Shown piece after piece: positions 8,712-19,757 of a stretch of DNA of 64,000 nucleotides. Under the pieces are notes generated by a model, which ran no database searches, was not told the origin of the DNA, and saw only the letters and a program-made list of their open reading frames with translations. Source of the DNA: Haemophilus paracuniculus. GTDB lineage: Bacteria > Pseudomonadota > Gammaproteobacteria > Enterobacterales > Pasteurellaceae. A program made the translations under genes and the position numbers. Where the stretch lies: positions 74,650 to 138,649 of the forward strand of contig NZ_MUYA01000008.1 of assembly GCF_002015115.1 (NCBI RefSeq). The letters are read 5' to 3'. The first letter of the stretch is position 1, and each line of letters opens with the position of its first letter.

Positions 8712-8945
8712 ATGAACGCTATCGAAATTTTGGGCTGGGTAGCAATGTTGCTAGTATCAGGCTCATTTTTAATGAAAGATGTCATCAAACTTCGCATCAT
8801 CAACGCCTCAGGGGCGATCTGCTTTGTAATTTACGGTATTTTGATTTCATCATTGCCCGTGATTGCCCTCAATGTTTTCGTTACCCTTGTGAATGGGTAT
8901 TACATTTACAAGCATTATGCCGAGAAAAAAATCGGTCTAATCTAG
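8712..8945 (+). CDS. Small inner membrane protein, YgjV-like
   Basis: A 77-residue hydrophobic protein with three predicted membrane segments (about residues 5-22, 29-46 and 48-66) and a short charged tail HYAEKKIG. The order GWVAMLLVSGSFLMKD, then INASGAICFVIYGI, then ALNVFVTLVNGYYIYK resembles half of the YgjV/MtN3-like membrane family. No function is known. AGGA lies 9 bp before the ATG. It is monocistronic with a hairpin terminator; the shared FNR box upstream may drive it. Confidence 0.65.
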   Translation: MNAIEILGWVAMLLVSGSFLMKDVIKLRIINASGAICFVIYGILISSLPVIALNVFVTLVNGYYIYKHYAEKKIGLI

Positions 8946-8950
8946 AGTAA

Positions 8951-8981
8951 AAAACCACCTTCATAGAAGGTGGTTTTTAAT
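8951..8981 (+). terminator. Terminator after the small membrane gene
   Basis: AAAAACCACCTTC / GAAGGTGGTTTTT around ATA. The core is the same stem-loop as at 7605-7633, with compensating changes at the base of the stem. Confidence 0.85.
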
Positions 8982-8993
8982 TTAGCAATAATA

Positions 8994-9018
8994 AAAGCCC
9001 TCACACGAGGGCTTTTAT
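8994..9018 (-). terminator. Terminator of scrK
   Basis: AAAAGCCCTC / GAGGGCTTTT with an ACAC loop, four bases beyond the scrK stop on the minus strand. Confidence 0.85.
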
Positions 9019-9021
9019 TGA

Positions 9022-9954
9022 TTATTCAGCCAAAAACGCCTCTAATTGGGCTTTGTTTGGCAAGGCGGACATTGCCCCTTTGGCGGTGGTGGCTAACGCA
9101 CCTGAGGCGTTGGCTTTGCGGATCACGTCCACCAGAACGCTTTCCTCTTTCCAGTTGCTCACTTGGGATAAGCCTGCTAGCAAGCCGCTCACGAACGCAT
9201 CGCCAGCCCCCGTGGTATCAACAGGTTTTAACGCTTTGCCCGCCACCACTTTGCTTTGACCGTTGAGGTGGTAAATCGCCCCGTCTTTGCCGAGGGTGAT
9301 GATAATCAATTTTTCAGGGTGTTTCGCCACAATCGCTTTGGTCGCATCTTCGAGGGAAGTTGTGTTAGTAAGCAGGGTCAATTCTTCTTCCGAGAATTTG
9401 AGAATATCCGCCATTGCCACCACGCTGTTTACCACCGTTTTCATCTCGTCAAGGCTCGCCCACAGGCTTTCACGCAGGTTTGGGTCAAAAGAGAAAAATC
9501 CACCCGCTTGTTTGACACGGCGGATCGCCTCAATGGTGCTAGAACGGGACGACTCGTTAATCAAGGCTATCGAGCAGCAATGCAGATAATCGCCTTGGTG
9601 GAAATTCGGCAAATCCGCCACTTCGAGGAATTGGTCGGCACTTGGGTTCACCATAAAGGTAAAGCTACGCTCACCCTCGTCCAGCCCCACAATCACGGTG
9701 GACGTGCGTTGTTTCGGATCGAGAATCATATGCTCGATCGAAACCTTTTCCGCCTGCAAGGTTTGCTGCATAAATTTGCCGAGCGGATCATTGCCGACAC
9801 GCCCGATAAAGCCTGCGTCCACGCCCAAACGAGACACACCCACCGCCACATTGGCTGGCGCACCGCCCGCACATTTTAAATAGTGATGCTCGCCGTCTGG
9901 AATTAAATCCACCACCGCATCACCCAATACCCAAATTTTGCTCATTTTCGACAT
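9022..9954 (-). CDS. scrK: Fructokinase (PfkB family)
   Basis: A 310-residue ribokinase-fold sugar kinase that phosphorylates fructose at C6. Signatures: WVLGDAVVDLIPDG at the N-terminus, GGAPANVAVGVSRLG (PfkB signature 1), FIGRVGNDPLGKFM and the anion-hole motif DTTGAGDAFVSGLLAG (catalytic Asp near residue 252). The sequence resembles enterobacterial ScrK throughout, including the GALATTAKGAMSALP ending. No sucrose PTS, invertase or regulator lies next to it, so it stands apart from a scr operon here. A related kinase role (aminoimidazole riboside) is a less likely alternative. Confidence 0.87.
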   Translation of the reverse strand: MSKMSKIWVLGDAVVDLIPDGEHHYLKCAGGAPANVAVGVSRLGVDAGFIGRVGNDPLGKFMQQTLQAEKVSIEHMILDPKQRTSTVIVGLDEGERSFTFMVNPSADQFLEVADLPNFHQGDYLHCCSIALINESSRSSTIEAIRRVKQAGGFFSFDPNLRESLWASLDEMKTVVNSVVAMADILKFSEEELTLLTNTTSLEDATKAIVAKHPEKLIIITLGKDGAIYHLNGQSKVVAGKALKPVDTTGAGDAFVSGLLAGLSQVSNWKEESVLVDVIRKANASGALATTAKGAMSALPNKAQLEAFLAE

Positions 9955-10074
9955 CCATTCTGTTAGTAAAAATCGCCAAGATCTTAGCTAAAACGGTTTA
10001 GTTTTGCAATTTGGCAAGTGTAAATTTTGGAATTGCAAGGGGTCAGATTTTAGAAAATTTCGTACATAAAAAAC

Positions 10075-10108
10075 AAAACCCCCAACCATTTTCACGGTTG
10101 GGGGTTTT
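10075..10108 (-). terminator. Terminator of rpoC
   Basis: A 13 bp stem, AAAACCCCCAACC / GGTTGGGGGTTTT, 32 bp past the rpoC stop on the minus strand. This marks the end of the RNA polymerase transcription unit. Confidence 0.9.
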
Positions 10109-10139
10109 ACTATTTAGTTAGGAAGATTACTCTTCTATC

Positions 10140-13100
10140 TTACTCTTCTTCCCCTGCGTTCAATAACGCAGCTAAGTTTTGAGCGGCTTCGTCGGCAACG
10201 ATGCCGAATTCGGCGGCGATGTCGTCGTCCGTTGCAAAGGCGTTATTGGCGTTTGCAGCTGGGGTGTCGAAAGCGACCGCTTGTTCTTGGTTGCGTTTCT
10301 TCGCACGGTTTTGATGATAGGCAAAACCTGTACCCGCAGGGATTAAGCGACCTACGATCACGTTCTCTTTCAAGCCACGCAATTCATCGCATTTACCTGC
10401 TACCGCGGCTTCGGTGAGTACGCGAGTGGTTTCTTGGAACGAGGCTGCCGAGATGAAGGATTCGGTCGCCAATGAGGCTTTGGTAATACCAAGCAATTCA
10501 CGTTCAAATTCCACCAACGGTTTGCCTTCGGCTTCACGTTTGCGGTTGGCGATTTTCACGCGTGCCACTTCCACTTGTTCCCCTTCGAGGAATTCGCTGT
10601 CGTAGGCGTTGGTGATCACGGCTTTACGCAACATTTGGCGAACAATCACTTCGATATGCTTATCGTTAATTTTTACCCCTTGTAAGCGGTAAACTTCTTG
10701 CACTTCGTTCACAATATATTCAGTTACGGCGTGTACACCACGCAGGCGTAAGATGTCGTGTGGGGTTTCCGCACCGTCTGAGATGATGTCGCCACGTTGT
10801 ACCATTTCGCCCTCGAATACGTTGAGCTGACGCCATTTTGGAATCATTTCTTCGTACACTTCGCCCTCGGCTGGGGTGATTAACAAGCGGCGTTTTCCTT
10901 TGGTTTCTTTACCAAATGAAACGATACCTGAAATTTCCGCCAAGATCGCTGGCTCTTTCGGTTTGCGAGCCTCGAACAAGTCCGCAACGCGTGGAAGACC
11001 ACCGGTAATATCTTTCGTTCCCACCGATTCTTGCGGGATACGCGCTAACGCTTCACCCACCGCGATTTCTGCACCGTCATCGAGGGTAACAATCGCTTTA
11101 CCTGGTAAAAAGTATTGAGCTGGTACGTCTGTGCCTGAAATTAAGATGTCGTTACCTTGTGCATCCACTAATTTCAAGGCCGGACGTAAATCTTTACCTG
11201 CCGTTGCACGTTCACCCACATCTTGCACCACGATAGATGAAAGACCCGTGAGTTCGTCCGTTTGGCGAGCCACGGTTAAGCCATCCACGATGTCGCTGAA
11301 TTTGATGAAACCGCTTACCTCGGCGATAACTGGCATTGTATGTGGATCCCAGTTCGCTACGATTTCGCCCACCGCGACTTCATCGCCGTCTTTCTTAGAA
11401 AGCACCGCACCGTAAGGCACTTTATAGTTCTCTTTGGTACGACCGAAAGCGTCAATCACAGTTAATTCGGTATTACGCGAGGTAATCACGAGTTTGCCGT
11501 CTTTGTTCACGACTGATTTCGCATTCGCGAGTTTAATCGTACCTGCATTCTTCACTTGAATGCTGGATTCTTTGGCTGCCGCAGACGCCGCACCACCGAT
11601 GTGGAACGTACGCATCGTGAGCTGTGTCCCTGGTTCACCGATTGATTGTGCCGCAATAACGCCGACCGCTTCGCCTTGGTTGATAAGATGACCACGCGCC
11701 AAATCACGACCGTAACATTTCGCACACACGCCGAAATCGGTGTTACAGGTTACGACGGAACGTACTTTGATTACGTCCACTGAGTTGGCATCGATCACAT
11801 CACACAATTTCTCATCAATTAAGGTATTGCGTGGGATCAACACTTCTTCCGAACCTGGTTTCAGCACATCTTCCGCCACCACACGACCGAGTACACGATC
11901 ACGCAGGGCTTCTTTCACATCGCCACCCTCGATTAACGGGGTCATTACGATACCTTCGTGGGTGCCACAATCTTCTTCGATAATCACAAGGTCTTGTGCC
12001 ACATCCACCAAGCGGCGGGTTAAGTAACCCGAGTTCGCGGTTTTCAATGCGGTATCCGCAAGACCTTTACGTGCACCGTGGGTTGAAATAAAGTATTGAA
12101 GAACGTTCAAGCCCTCACGGAAGTTTGCCGTGATTGGGGTTTCGATGATCGAGCCGTCTGGACGCGCCATCAAACCACGCATACCAGCAAGCTGACGAAT
12201 CTGTGCCGCAGAACCACGCGCCCCTGAATCCGCCATCATAAAGATACTGTTAAATGAAGCTTGTTTCTCTGGGTTACCCTCACGGTTGATCACTTCTTCC
12301 GTTGAGAGGTTTTCCATCATCGCTTTGGCTACACGTTCGTTCGCTGCTGCCCAAATATCGATCACTTTGTTATAACGTTCGCCTGCGGTTACAAGACCCG
12401 AGTTAAACTGCTCTTGGATTTCCGCCACTTCCGCTTCGGCAGCTGAGATGATCGCTTCTTTTTGCTCTGGGATCACCATATCGTTGATACCCACTGACGC
12501 ACCTGAACGTGCCGCATAAGCAAAGCCCGTGTACATTACTTGGTCAGCGAACACCACAGATTCTTTCGTACCCAAACGGCGGTAACATTCGTTCAATAAT
12601 TTTGAAATCGCTTTTTTGCCGAGGGTTTGGTTGAACAATTTAAACGGCATACCTTTTGGCGAGATCATCCAAAGGATTGCACGCCCTACGGTGGTATCCA
12701 CTAAGGAAATTTTTTCGTCAAATCCACCCGCTTCATTTGGCTCGTATTCCGTGATACGCACTTTCACACGCGAGTGAAGTTCCGCCTGACCCGTGCGGTA
12801 GGCTTTTTCTGCCTCACGCGGATCGAGGAAATACATTCCTTCGCCCTTGCCGTTCACTTTTTCACGGGTCATATAGTAAAGCCCGAGTACAACGTCTTGC
12901 GATGGTACGATGATTGGATCACCGTTCGCAGGCGAGAGAACGTTGTTGGTGGACATCATCAACGCACGTGCTTCTAATTGCGCTTCAAGGGTCAATGGAA
13001 CGTGAACCGCCATTTGGTCGCCGTCAAAGTCCGCGTTGAACGCCGCACACACGAGTGGGTGTAACTGAATCGCTTTACCTTCGATCAACAACGGTTCAAA

Positions 13101-14411
13101 CGCTTGGATACCCAAACGGTGAAGAGTTGGTGCACGGTTAAGCAAAATTGGGTGTTCGCGGATTACTTCGGCGAGGATATCCCATACGATCGGCTCTTCA
13201 CGCTCGACCATTTTCTTCGCCGCTTTAATGGTAGTGGCGTGTCCACGGCTCTCTAATTTTGAGTAGATAAACGGACGGAACAATTCCAACGCCATTTTTT
13301 TCGGCAAACCACATTGGTGTAGGCGTAAGTATGGACCTACGGTGATTACCGAACGACCTGAGTAGTCCACACGTTTACCGAGTAAGTTTTGACGGAAACG
13401 ACCTTGTTTACCCTTGATCATATCTGCAAGCGATTTTAATGGACGTTTGTTTGAACCTGTAATCGCACGACCACGGCGACCGTTATCTAATAACGCATCG
13501 ACCGATTCTTGTAACATACGTTTTTCGTTACGCACGATAATATCTGGGGCAACGAGATCTAATAAGCGTTTTAAACGGTTGTTACGGTTGATCACACGAC
13601 GATATAAATCGTTCAGATCTGAGGTCGCAAAACGACCACCGTCAAGCGGTACTAATGGACGAAGATCTGGCGGAAGCACAGGTAACACAGTCATCACCAT
13701 CCACTCTGGTTTGTTGCCAGATTGAATGAAGGCTTCAAGCAATTTCAAGCGTTTAGTGATTTTTTTGCGTTTGGTTTCTGAGTTCGTTTCTTGTAATTCC
13801 TCACGCAAGGTTTCGCATTGGTGCTCCAAATCTAAATCACGCAATAGGGCTTGGATACCTTCCGCACCCATTTTGGCGTCAAATTCATCGCCCCAACGCT
13901 CTTCCGCTTCCCAGTATTGTTCTTCGGTAAGTAACTGATTTTTCTCTAAATCGGTCATACCTGGTTCGATTACCACATAGCTTTCAAAATAAAGCACGCG
14001 TTCAATATCACGCAATGGCATATCTAAAATCAAACCGATACGGGACGGAAGTGATTTTAAGAACCAGATGTGTGCCACAGGGCAGGCAAGTTCGATATGA
14101 CCCATACGATCACGGCGAACTTTGGTTTGCGTTACTTCTACGCCACATTTTTCACAAATCACACCACGGTGTTTGAGGCGTTTATACTTACCACACAAAC
14201 ATTCGTAATCTTTCACAGGCCCGAAAATTCTGGCACAGAAAAGACCATCACGCTCTGGTTTGAAAGTGCGGTAGTTGATGGTTTCAGGTTTTTTCACTTC
14301 ACCGAAAGACCACGAACGGATCTTATCTGGCGATGCTAAACCGATTTTGATCACATCAAAATCATCGTTTGATTTTGTTTGTGCTTTTAAAAACTTGACT
14401 AAGTCTTTCAC
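10140..14411 (-). CDS. rpoC: RNA polymerase beta-prime subunit
   Basis: A 1423-residue largest subunit of RNA polymerase. The N-terminal zinc site ([20 protein letters not shown], residues about 70-90), the catalytic Mg site [12 protein letters not shown] near residue 460 and the second zinc site [15 protein letters not shown] near residue 890 are all intact. The length fits gammaproteobacteria (E. coli 1407). The start codon is GTG, with AGGGG upstream. It is separated from rpoB by a 720 bp gap holding an NTF2-like gene, which is unusual because rpoB and rpoC are normally adjacent. Confidence 0.98.
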   Translation of the reverse strand: MKDLVKFLKAQTKSNDDFDVIKIGLASPDKIRSWSFGEVKKPETINYRTFKPERDGLFCARIFGPVKDYECLCGKYKRLKHRGVICEKCGVEVTQTKVRRDRMGHIELACPVAHIWFLKSLPSRIGLILDMPLRDIERVLYFESYVVIEPGMTDLEKNQLLTEEQYWEAEERWGDEFDAKMGAEGIQALLRDLDLEHQCETLREELQETNSETKRKKITKRLKLLEAFIQSGNKPEWMVMTVLPVLPPDLRPLVPLDGGRFATSDLNDLYRRVINRNNRLKRLLDLVAPDIIVRNEKRMLQESVDALLDNGRRGRAITGSNKRPLKSLADMIKGKQGRFRQNLLGKRVDYSGRSVITVGPYLRLHQCGLPKKMALELFRPFIYSKLESRGHATTIKAAKKMVEREEPIVWDILAEVIREHPILLNRAPTLHRLGIQAFEPLLIEGKAIQLHPLVCAAFNADFDGDQMAVHVPLTLEAQLEARALMMSTNNVLSPANGDPIIVPSQDVVLGLYYMTREKVNGKGEGMYFLDPREAEKAYRTGQAELHSRVKVRITEYEPNEAGGFDEKISLVDTTVGRAILWMISPKGMPFKLFNQTLGKKAISKLLNECYRRLGTKESVVFADQVMYTGFAYAARSGASVGINDMVIPEQKEAIISAAEAEVAEIQEQFNSGLVTAGERYNKVIDIWAAANERVAKAMMENLSTEEVINREGNPEKQASFNSIFMMADSGARGSAAQIRQLAGMRGLMARPDGSIIETPITANFREGLNVLQYFISTHGARKGLADTALKTANSGYLTRRLVDVAQDLVIIEEDCGTHEGIVMTPLIEGGDVKEALRDRVLGRVVAEDVLKPGSEEVLIPRNTLIDEKLCDVIDANSVDVIKVRSVVTCNTDFGVCAKCYGRDLARGHLINQGEAVGVIAAQSIGEPGTQLTMRTFHIGGAASAAAKESSIQVKNAGTIKLANAKSVVNKDGKLVITSRNTELTVIDAFGRTKENYKVPYGAVLSKKDGDEVAVGEIVANWDPHTMPVIAEVSGFIKFSDIVDGLTVARQTDELTGLSSIVVQDVGERATAGKDLRPALKLVDAQGNDILISGTDVPAQYFLPGKAIVTLDDGAEIAVGEALARIPQESVGTKDITGGLPRVADLFEARKPKEPAILAEISGIVSFGKETKGKRRLLITPAEGEVYEEMIPKWRQLNVFEGEMVQRGDIISDGAETPHDILRLRGVHAVTEYIVNEVQEVYRLQGVKINDKHIEVIVRQMLRKAVITNAYDSEFLEGEQVEVARVKIANRKREAEGKPLVEFERELLGITKASLATESFISAASFQETTRVLTEAAVAGKCDELRGLKENVIVGRLIPAGTGFAYHQNRAKKRNQEQAVAFDTPAANANNAFATDDDIAAEFGIVADEAAQNLAALLNAGEEE

Positions 14412-14474
14412 AGTGTTGCCCCTAGTGTAGGTTTTAAGTTTGCAACGGTTGCCCCTTGCAAGATAAATTCATTG

Positions 14475-14520
14475 ACAAGCGGTAGGATTTTAAGAAATTT
14501 TTGCAAATCCGCCCCCTTGT
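14475..14520. terminator. Hybrid uptake-word inverted pair upstream of rpoC
   Basis: ACAAGCGGTAGGATT on the left faces a GCCCCCTTGT arm on the right. It lies between the NTF2-like gene and rpoC, where it could attenuate read-through into rpoC. Confidence 0.45.
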
Positions 14521-14582
14521 TTTGACCATTGCAGAGGCGGATTTCATATCCGCTCACTGCTAATGCAGTATGTTCCTACGGG

Positions 14583-14975
14583 TTACTTACCCCAGAACTG
14601 ATCTTCAACAGCTTGATCATCTGAAAATAACCAAACATTTTGGATTTTTCCATTCACGACTTCAAACAGATCGATACCTGTCATATCAATGGTTGAACCG
14701 TCCGCTTTCTTACCAGAAAAACGCACAGGGCAAGCCACTAAGCTACCATTTACCATAATATTTCCATTCGGAGCCAAAGCAAATGAACCTTGGGTATCAG
14801 CCATCATTGCCCCAATCATTTCACCAATGTTTGCCGAGCCATTCTTTATCCCTGAGAATTTGTTATTCCCTGGTTGATGCCATTTCACATCATCGGCAAA
14901 AAGAGCAAATGCTGCTGGTACATCACCTTTACCCAAGGCCGCTAAATAGTTAACAACGGTATCTAGTACAGTCAT
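14583..14975 (-). CDS. NTF2-like / SnoaL-type small protein between rpoB and rpoC
   Basis: A 130-residue protein with the alpha-beta cone layout of the NTF2/ketosteroid-isomerase superfamily: an N-terminal helix pair (VVNYLAALGKGDVPAAFALF), then ADDVKWHQPG and a C-terminal IDLFEVVNGKIQNVWLFSDD strand pair. Members are enzymes or ligand-binding domains of many kinds, so no reaction can be named. ATG at 14975 is chosen for AAGGA 8 bp upstream. It lies in the same direction as, and between, rpoB and rpoC, with inverted uptake-word hairpins on both sides. This is consistent with insertion of an unrelated gene into the polymerase operon. Confidence 0.75.
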   Translation of the reverse strand: MTVLDTVVNYLAALGKGDVPAAFALFADDVKWHQPGNNKFSGIKNGSANIGEMIGAMMADTQGSFALAPNGNIMVNGSLVACPVRFSGKKADGSTIDMTGIDLFEVVNGKIQNVWLFSDDQAVEDQFWGK

Positions 14976-15039
14976 AGTCAATCCTTCATTAAATAGTTTG
15001 GTTCGTAGAAGACATACTTACGAACAAGAATTTCGCAAT

Positions 15040-15085
15040 ACAAGCGGTAAGATTTTAAGAAATTTTTGAAAATCCTACCCCTTGT
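15040..15085. terminator. Hybrid uptake-word inverted pair after rpoB
   Basis: ACAAGCGGTAAGATTTT pairs with AAAATCCTACCCCTTGT. One arm is the canonical word and the other the ACAAGGGGT variant. It lies just downstream of rpoB on the minus strand, with a REP-like GCCCCCGC / GCGGGGG hairpin next to it at 15100-15118. Confidence 0.5.
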
Positions 15086-15132
15086 ATCGAATAATCCCCG
15101 CCCCCGCTTGCGGGGGAGGGAGTTGATTATTC

Positions 15133-18100
15133 TTACGCCTCGTCCAAGCTCATATCAATCGCTAATGCACGGATTTCTTTGGTGATTACATTAAACGATT
15201 CTGGGATTCCTGGTTCCATATAGTGTGTGCCGTCCACGATGTTTTTGTACATCTTCGTACGACCGTTCACATCGTCCGATTTCACCGTGAGCATTTCTTG
15301 TAAGGTGTAAGCCGCACCGTATGCTTCTAATGCCCAAACCTCCATCTCACCGAAACGCTGACCACCGAATTGTGCTTTACCGCCCAGTGGTTGTTGGGTA
15401 ACAAGACTATATGAACCTGTTGAACGAGCGTGCATTTTATCATCAACTAAGTGGTTCAATTTGAGCATATACATATAACCTACGGTTACAGGACGCTCAA
15501 ATTTCTCACCAGTGCGACCGTCAAATAAGGTAATTTGACCCGACGTCGGCAAGCCACCTAATTCCAACAAGCCCTTGATTTCTGCTTCGTGTGCACCGTC
15601 AAACACTGGGGTTGCAAGCGGTAAGCCTTTGCGTAAGTTTTGTGCCAAACGCATTACTTCTTCATCAGAGAATTGGCTTAAATCTACCACTTGTGAGCCG
15701 TGTCCGAGATCGTAGGCTTTTTGGATATATTCACGCAATTTCGCCACTTTTTGTTGCTGTTTGATCATCTTGTCGATTTGATCACCGATACCACGCGCCG
15801 CTAAGCCTAAGTGGGTTTCGAGGATCTGACCGATGTTCATACGAGACGGAACGCCCAGCGGGTTCAATACGATTTCCACTGGCTGACCGTTTTCATCGTA
15901 CGGCATATCTTCCACAGGGTTGATTTTCGAGATAACCCCTTTGTTACCGTGACGACCCGCCATTTTATCGCCTGGTTGAATTTGGCGTTTCACCGCGAGG
16001 TAAACTTTCACCACTTTCAATACGCCCGGTGCAAGATCATCGCCTTGAATGATCTTGTTGCGTTTAATTTCAAGTTTGCGTTCAAACTCTTTGCGTAACG
16101 CTTCGTGCTGTTCGGCAAGCTGTTCGAGCTGATTTTGTTTCGCTTCGTCATCAAGGGTTTGTTCTAACCATTTTTCACGGGCGACTTTGTCTAGCTCTGC
16201 CTCTTTCACGCCACCTTCGATCAATAGGTTGCGAACGCGGGTAAACAAGCCTGACTCTAAGATCTCAAATTCTTCGGTGAGGTCTTTTTTCGCCTCACGC
16301 AACTGCATTTCTTCGATCTCTTTGGCACGTTTATCTTTCTCTACGCCATCACGGGTAAAGACTTGTACGTCAATCACCGTACCCGATGTGCCGTTTGGCA
16401 CACGCAATGAGCTGTCTTTCACATCAGAGGCTTTTTCACCGAAGATCGCACGCAATAATTTTTCTTCTGGGGTGAGTTGGGTTTCGCCTTTTGGTGTCAC
16501 TTTACCCACGAGAATATCGCCGCCTTTCACTTCCGCACCGATGTAAACGATCCCCGATTCATCAAGTTTGCCGAGGGCTGCCTCGCCCACGTTTGGAATA
16601 TCGGCGGTGATTTCTTCTGCACCGAGTTTGGTATCACGTGCCACACAAGAAAGCTCTTGAATGTGGATTGTGGTAAAGCGATCTTCTTGTACCACACGCT
16701 CAGACACCAACATTGAGTCTTCAAAGTTATAGCCGTTCCAAGGCATAAATGCCACACGGATATTTTGACCGAGGGCTAATTCGCCGAGGTCAGTTGATGG
16801 GCCGTCTGCCAAGATTTCGCCACGTTCCACGGGTTCGCCCAATTTCACGCAAGGCACTTGGTTGATACAGGTGTTTTGGTTTGAACGGGTGTATTTAATT
16901 AAGTTATAAATATCGATACCCGCTTCGCCTGCCACGGTTTCATCTTCTTTTACTTTTACCACGATACGAGAGGCATCAACGTATTGGATCGTACCACCAC
17001 GTTTCGCAACCACCGCAACCCCAGAGTCGAGGGCGATTGGTTTTTCCATACCTGTCCCCACAAGCGGTTTGTCCGCACGCAAGGTTGGCACGGCTTGACG
17101 TTGCATGTTCGCCCCCATCAAGGCACGGTTCGCATCGTCGTGTTCAAGGAACGGAATCAACGCCGCCGCCACAGAAACCACTTGTTGAGTCGAAATATCC
17201 ATATAGTGGATTTCTTCTGGTTTGTATAAACCAGACTCACCGTGCTCACCACGACAGGTGACGTAAGTATCGGTAAAGCGGAAGTTTTCATCTAAGTTTG
17301 AGTTCGCCTGAGCGATAACGTAGTTACCTTCTTCAATCGCTGACAAATACTCAATTTCTTCGGTAACTTGACCGTCCACCACTTTACGGAATGGGGTTTC
17401 GAGGAAGCCGTAGTTATTGGTTCTCGCATACACCGAAAGTGAGTTGATCAAACCGATGTTCGGACCCTCTGGGGTCTCGATTGGACAGAGACGACCGTAG
17501 TGAGTTGGGTGAACATCTCGCACCTCAAAACCAGCACGCTCACGGGTTAAACCACCCGGCCCTAACGCAGAAATACGGCGTTTGTGAGTTACCTCTGAAA
17601 GCGGGTTGTTTTGGTCCATAAATTGCGAAAGTTGTGATGAACCAAAGAACTCTTTCACCGCTGCGGAAATTGGTTTCGCATTGATTAAATCTTGTGGGGT
17701 TACGCCGTCTAAATCGCCTAATGAAAGACGCTCACGCACCGCACGTTCCACACGCACCAAGCCAATGCGGAATTGGTTTTCTGCCATTTCGCCCACAGAG
17801 CGAATACGGCGGTTGCCCAAGTGGTCGATATCGTCCACTTCGCCACGACCGTTACGGATTTCGATCAATTTCTTCATCACGCTGATGATGTCGTCATTGC
17901 TTAACACGCCTGCACCCACACCCTCTGGAATGTCGAGTGAGCGGTTAAATTTCATACGACCTACCGCTGAGAGATCATAGCGGTCAGTTGAGAAGAACAT
18001 ATTGTCGAATAAGCCTTCTGCCGCCTCTTTCGTTGGTGGCTCGCCCGGACGCATCATACGGTAGATTTCCACCAACGCACTTAAACGGTCGTAGGTTGGA

Positions 18101-19161
18101 TCAACACGCAAGGTTTCCGAAATGTAAGGGCCGTGATCTAAATCGTTGGTGAATAACACCTCGATTTGTTTGTAGCCTGCTTGGGATAATTTCGCCAAAG
18201 TGTCGAGGGTAATTTCCATATTCGCAGGGCAAACAATCTCGCCCGTTGAGAGATCGACATAATCTTTCGCTGCCACTTTGCCCACGATATATTCGGTCGG
18301 CACTTCAATTTGAGTAACGTTATTTTTCTCTAACTCACGAATATGGCGAGCAGTAATACGGCGACCACGTTCCACATAAACTTTACCGTTCGCTTCAATA
18401 TCAAAGCCAGCGGTTTCGCCACGTAAACGTTCCGCAACAAGATTCATCAATAATTTATTATCTTGGATTTCAAAAGTGATCTTGTCGAAGAATAAATCAA
18501 GGATTTGCTCAGTGGTGTAACCCAACGCACGCAAAATAATGGTTGCCGGCAATTTACGGCGGCGGTCGATACGGGCGAAAAGGTTATCTTTCGGGTCAAA
18601 TTCAAAATCTAACCACGAACCACGGTAAGGAATAATGCGTGCGTTATAAAGCACTTTGCCTGATGAATGGGTTTTACCCTTGTCAGAATCGAAGAATACG
18701 CCTGGGCTACGGTGCAATTGCGACACAATTACACGCTCAGTGCCGTTGATCACGAATGTACCGTTATCGGTCATCAACGGAATTTCGCCCATATACACGT
18801 TTTGCTCTTTAATATCTTTCACCGTGCCAGCCGCGGCTTCACGGTCGAAAGTAACAAGGCGAAGTTTCACACGCAACGGTGCGGCATAAGTCGTGCCACG
18901 GATTTGACACTCACGCACATCAAACACTGGCTCGCCAAGTTCATAAGAAACGTATTGTAATTCAGTCGCCCCATTGTTGCTCACAATCGGGAAAACAGAA
19001 CAGAATGCCGCTTCTAAACCTTGTTGTCCATCAGGATCTCTTTGAATAAATTTATCGAAAGAATCGAGCTGAATAGTCAAAAGATAAGGCACGTTGAGAA
19101 CTTGTGGACGTTTACCAAAGCTCTTACGGATACGCTTTTTCTCGGAATAGGAATATGCCAT
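15133..19161 (-). CDS. rpoB: RNA polymerase beta subunit
   Basis: A 1342-residue beta subunit, exactly the E. coli length. Conserved blocks include [20 protein letters not shown], the rifampicin region [30 protein letters not shown] (near residue 508), [15 protein letters not shown] near residue 1065 and the C-terminal [18 protein letters not shown]. The rifampicin-cluster residues look wild type (Q-L-S-Q-F-M-D, H, R, S). It has its own transcription start, since a terminator hairpin lies upstream at 19373-19395. Its neighbours are the unknown 98-residue gene upstream and the NTF2-like gene downstream. Confidence 0.98.
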   Translation of the reverse strand: MAYSYSEKKRIRKSFGKRPQVLNVPYLLTIQLDSFDKFIQRDPDGQQGLEAAFCSVFPIVSNNGATELQYVSYELGEPVFDVRECQIRGTTYAAPLRVKLRLVTFDREAAAGTVKDIKEQNVYMGEIPLMTDNGTFVINGTERVIVSQLHRSPGVFFDSDKGKTHSSGKVLYNARIIPYRGSWLDFEFDPKDNLFARIDRRRKLPATIILRALGYTTEQILDLFFDKITFEIQDNKLLMNLVAERLRGETAGFDIEANGKVYVERGRRITARHIRELEKNNVTQIEVPTEYIVGKVAAKDYVDLSTGEIVCPANMEITLDTLAKLSQAGYKQIEVLFTNDLDHGPYISETLRVDPTYDRLSALVEIYRMMRPGEPPTKEAAEGLFDNMFFSTDRYDLSAVGRMKFNRSLDIPEGVGAGVLSNDDIISVMKKLIEIRNGRGEVDDIDHLGNRRIRSVGEMAENQFRIGLVRVERAVRERLSLGDLDGVTPQDLINAKPISAAVKEFFGSSQLSQFMDQNNPLSEVTHKRRISALGPGGLTRERAGFEVRDVHPTHYGRLCPIETPEGPNIGLINSLSVYARTNNYGFLETPFRKVVDGQVTEEIEYLSAIEEGNYVIAQANSNLDENFRFTDTYVTCRGEHGESGLYKPEEIHYMDISTQQVVSVAAALIPFLEHDDANRALMGANMQRQAVPTLRADKPLVGTGMEKPIALDSGVAVVAKRGGTIQYVDASRIVVKVKEDETVAGEAGIDIYNLIKYTRSNQNTCINQVPCVKLGEPVERGEILADGPSTDLGELALGQNIRVAFMPWNGYNFEDSMLVSERVVQEDRFTTIHIQELSCVARDTKLGAEEITADIPNVGEAALGKLDESGIVYIGAEVKGGDILVGKVTPKGETQLTPEEKLLRAIFGEKASDVKDSSLRVPNGTSGTVIDVQVFTRDGVEKDKRAKEIEEMQLREAKKDLTEEFEILESGLFTRVRNLLIEGGVKEAELDKVAREKWLEQTLDDEAKQNQLEQLAEQHEALRKEFERKLEIKRNKIIQGDDLAPGVLKVVKVYLAVKRQIQPGDKMAGRHGNKGVISKINPVEDMPYDENGQPVEIVLNPLGVPSRMNIGQILETHLGLAARGIGDQIDKMIKQQQKVAKLREYIQKAYDLGHGSQVVDLSQFSDEEVMRLAQNLRKGLPLATPVFDGAHEAEIKGLLELGGLPTSGQITLFDGRTGEKFERPVTVGYMYMLKLNHLVDDKMHARSTGSYSLVTQQPLGGKAQFGGQRFGEMEVWALEAYGAAYTLQEMLTVKSDDVNGRTKMYKNIVDGTHYMEPGIPESFNVITKEIRALAIDMSLDEA

Positions 19162-19369
19162 TTTTTAGATAGCCTCTGATTTTGTTGGTTGAGATTTCAC
19201 AACCGCACGAGATAACTCGGCAGAAGTGGCATTATAAAATGATACGAGATGTCATTTTCCAATCCCCTCTCTCGCAGTCAGAAATCGCTACTGCAAGCGG
19301 TACGATTGGGCAGGAATTTTACAAATTTGGCACACAAAATGACAAAACACGCCAAATCTTTCAAGCACA

Positions 19370-19398
19370 AAAGGCTGACGAATTTCCCGTCAGCCGAA
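19370..19398 (-). terminator. Terminator between the unknown operon and rpoB
   Basis: GGCTGACG (19373-19380) pairs with CGTCAGCC (19388-19395). Read on the minus strand the stem is followed by TTTT. It ends transcription of the 19459-20558 operon and isolates rpoB. The rest of 19162-19458 holds one uptake word and the rpoB leader. Confidence 0.65.
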
Positions 19399-19458
19399 GG
19401 TTTTGTGAAAAATGGTTGTAAATTCTATGAAATTGGGTGGTTTTTGTCAAGTTACAGA

Positions 19459-19755
19459 TTATTTCTTTTTGAGAAATAACCCAATCCCTGCGGTGATCGC
19501 AGCTCCCAATAACATACCACCAAGCGAAGATGAATTTTGCTCATCATTACTTGATTTAGTTTGAGATTGCATTGCTCTCTGTTTAGGGTCAATATATTCT
19601 TCATTTCTCGTGCAAGAATAGATTGTCGCCTCAGGAAACATTTCCTTTACTTGATTTTTAGCATCCACAATGCCCGTAGCGATGATATTACTCAACAGCT
19701 GTCGAGTGCCTGTCTTGCTTAACTTCGCAGCAACTGTAAAACGGTATCGTTTCAT
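19459..19755 (-). CDS. Unknown small protein with C-terminal membrane anchor
   Basis: A 98-residue protein I do not recognise. The first half is soluble and mixed alpha/beta (MKRYRFTVAAKLSKTG, VDAKNQVKEMFPEATIYSC). A Ser/Asn/Gln-rich linker follows (SQTKSSNDEQNSSS), then a glycine-rich hydrophobic tail GGMLLGAAITAGIGLFLKKK that would insert in a membrane with a lysine stop-transfer end. It starts 2 bp after the stop of the 266-residue gene upstream, so they are one operon. AT-rich with codon use unlike rpoB, so probably acquired. Confidence 0.6.
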   Translation of the reverse strand: MKRYRFTVAAKLSKTGTRQLLSNIIATGIVDAKNQVKEMFPEATIYSCTRNEEYIDPKQRAMQSQTKSSNDEQNSSSLGGMLLGAAITAGIGLFLKKK

Positions 19756-19757
19756 AC

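Noticed and set aside
9256..9879. 207-codon plus-strand ORF antisense to scrK
   Set aside because: It lies fully inside a well supported fructokinase gene on the other strand and shows the shadow composition of it (His/Arg rich, no domains).
15500..18000. Possible rifampicin-resistance changes in rpoB
   Set aside because: The cluster [27 protein letters not shown] has the common wild-type residues, so no resistance call is made.
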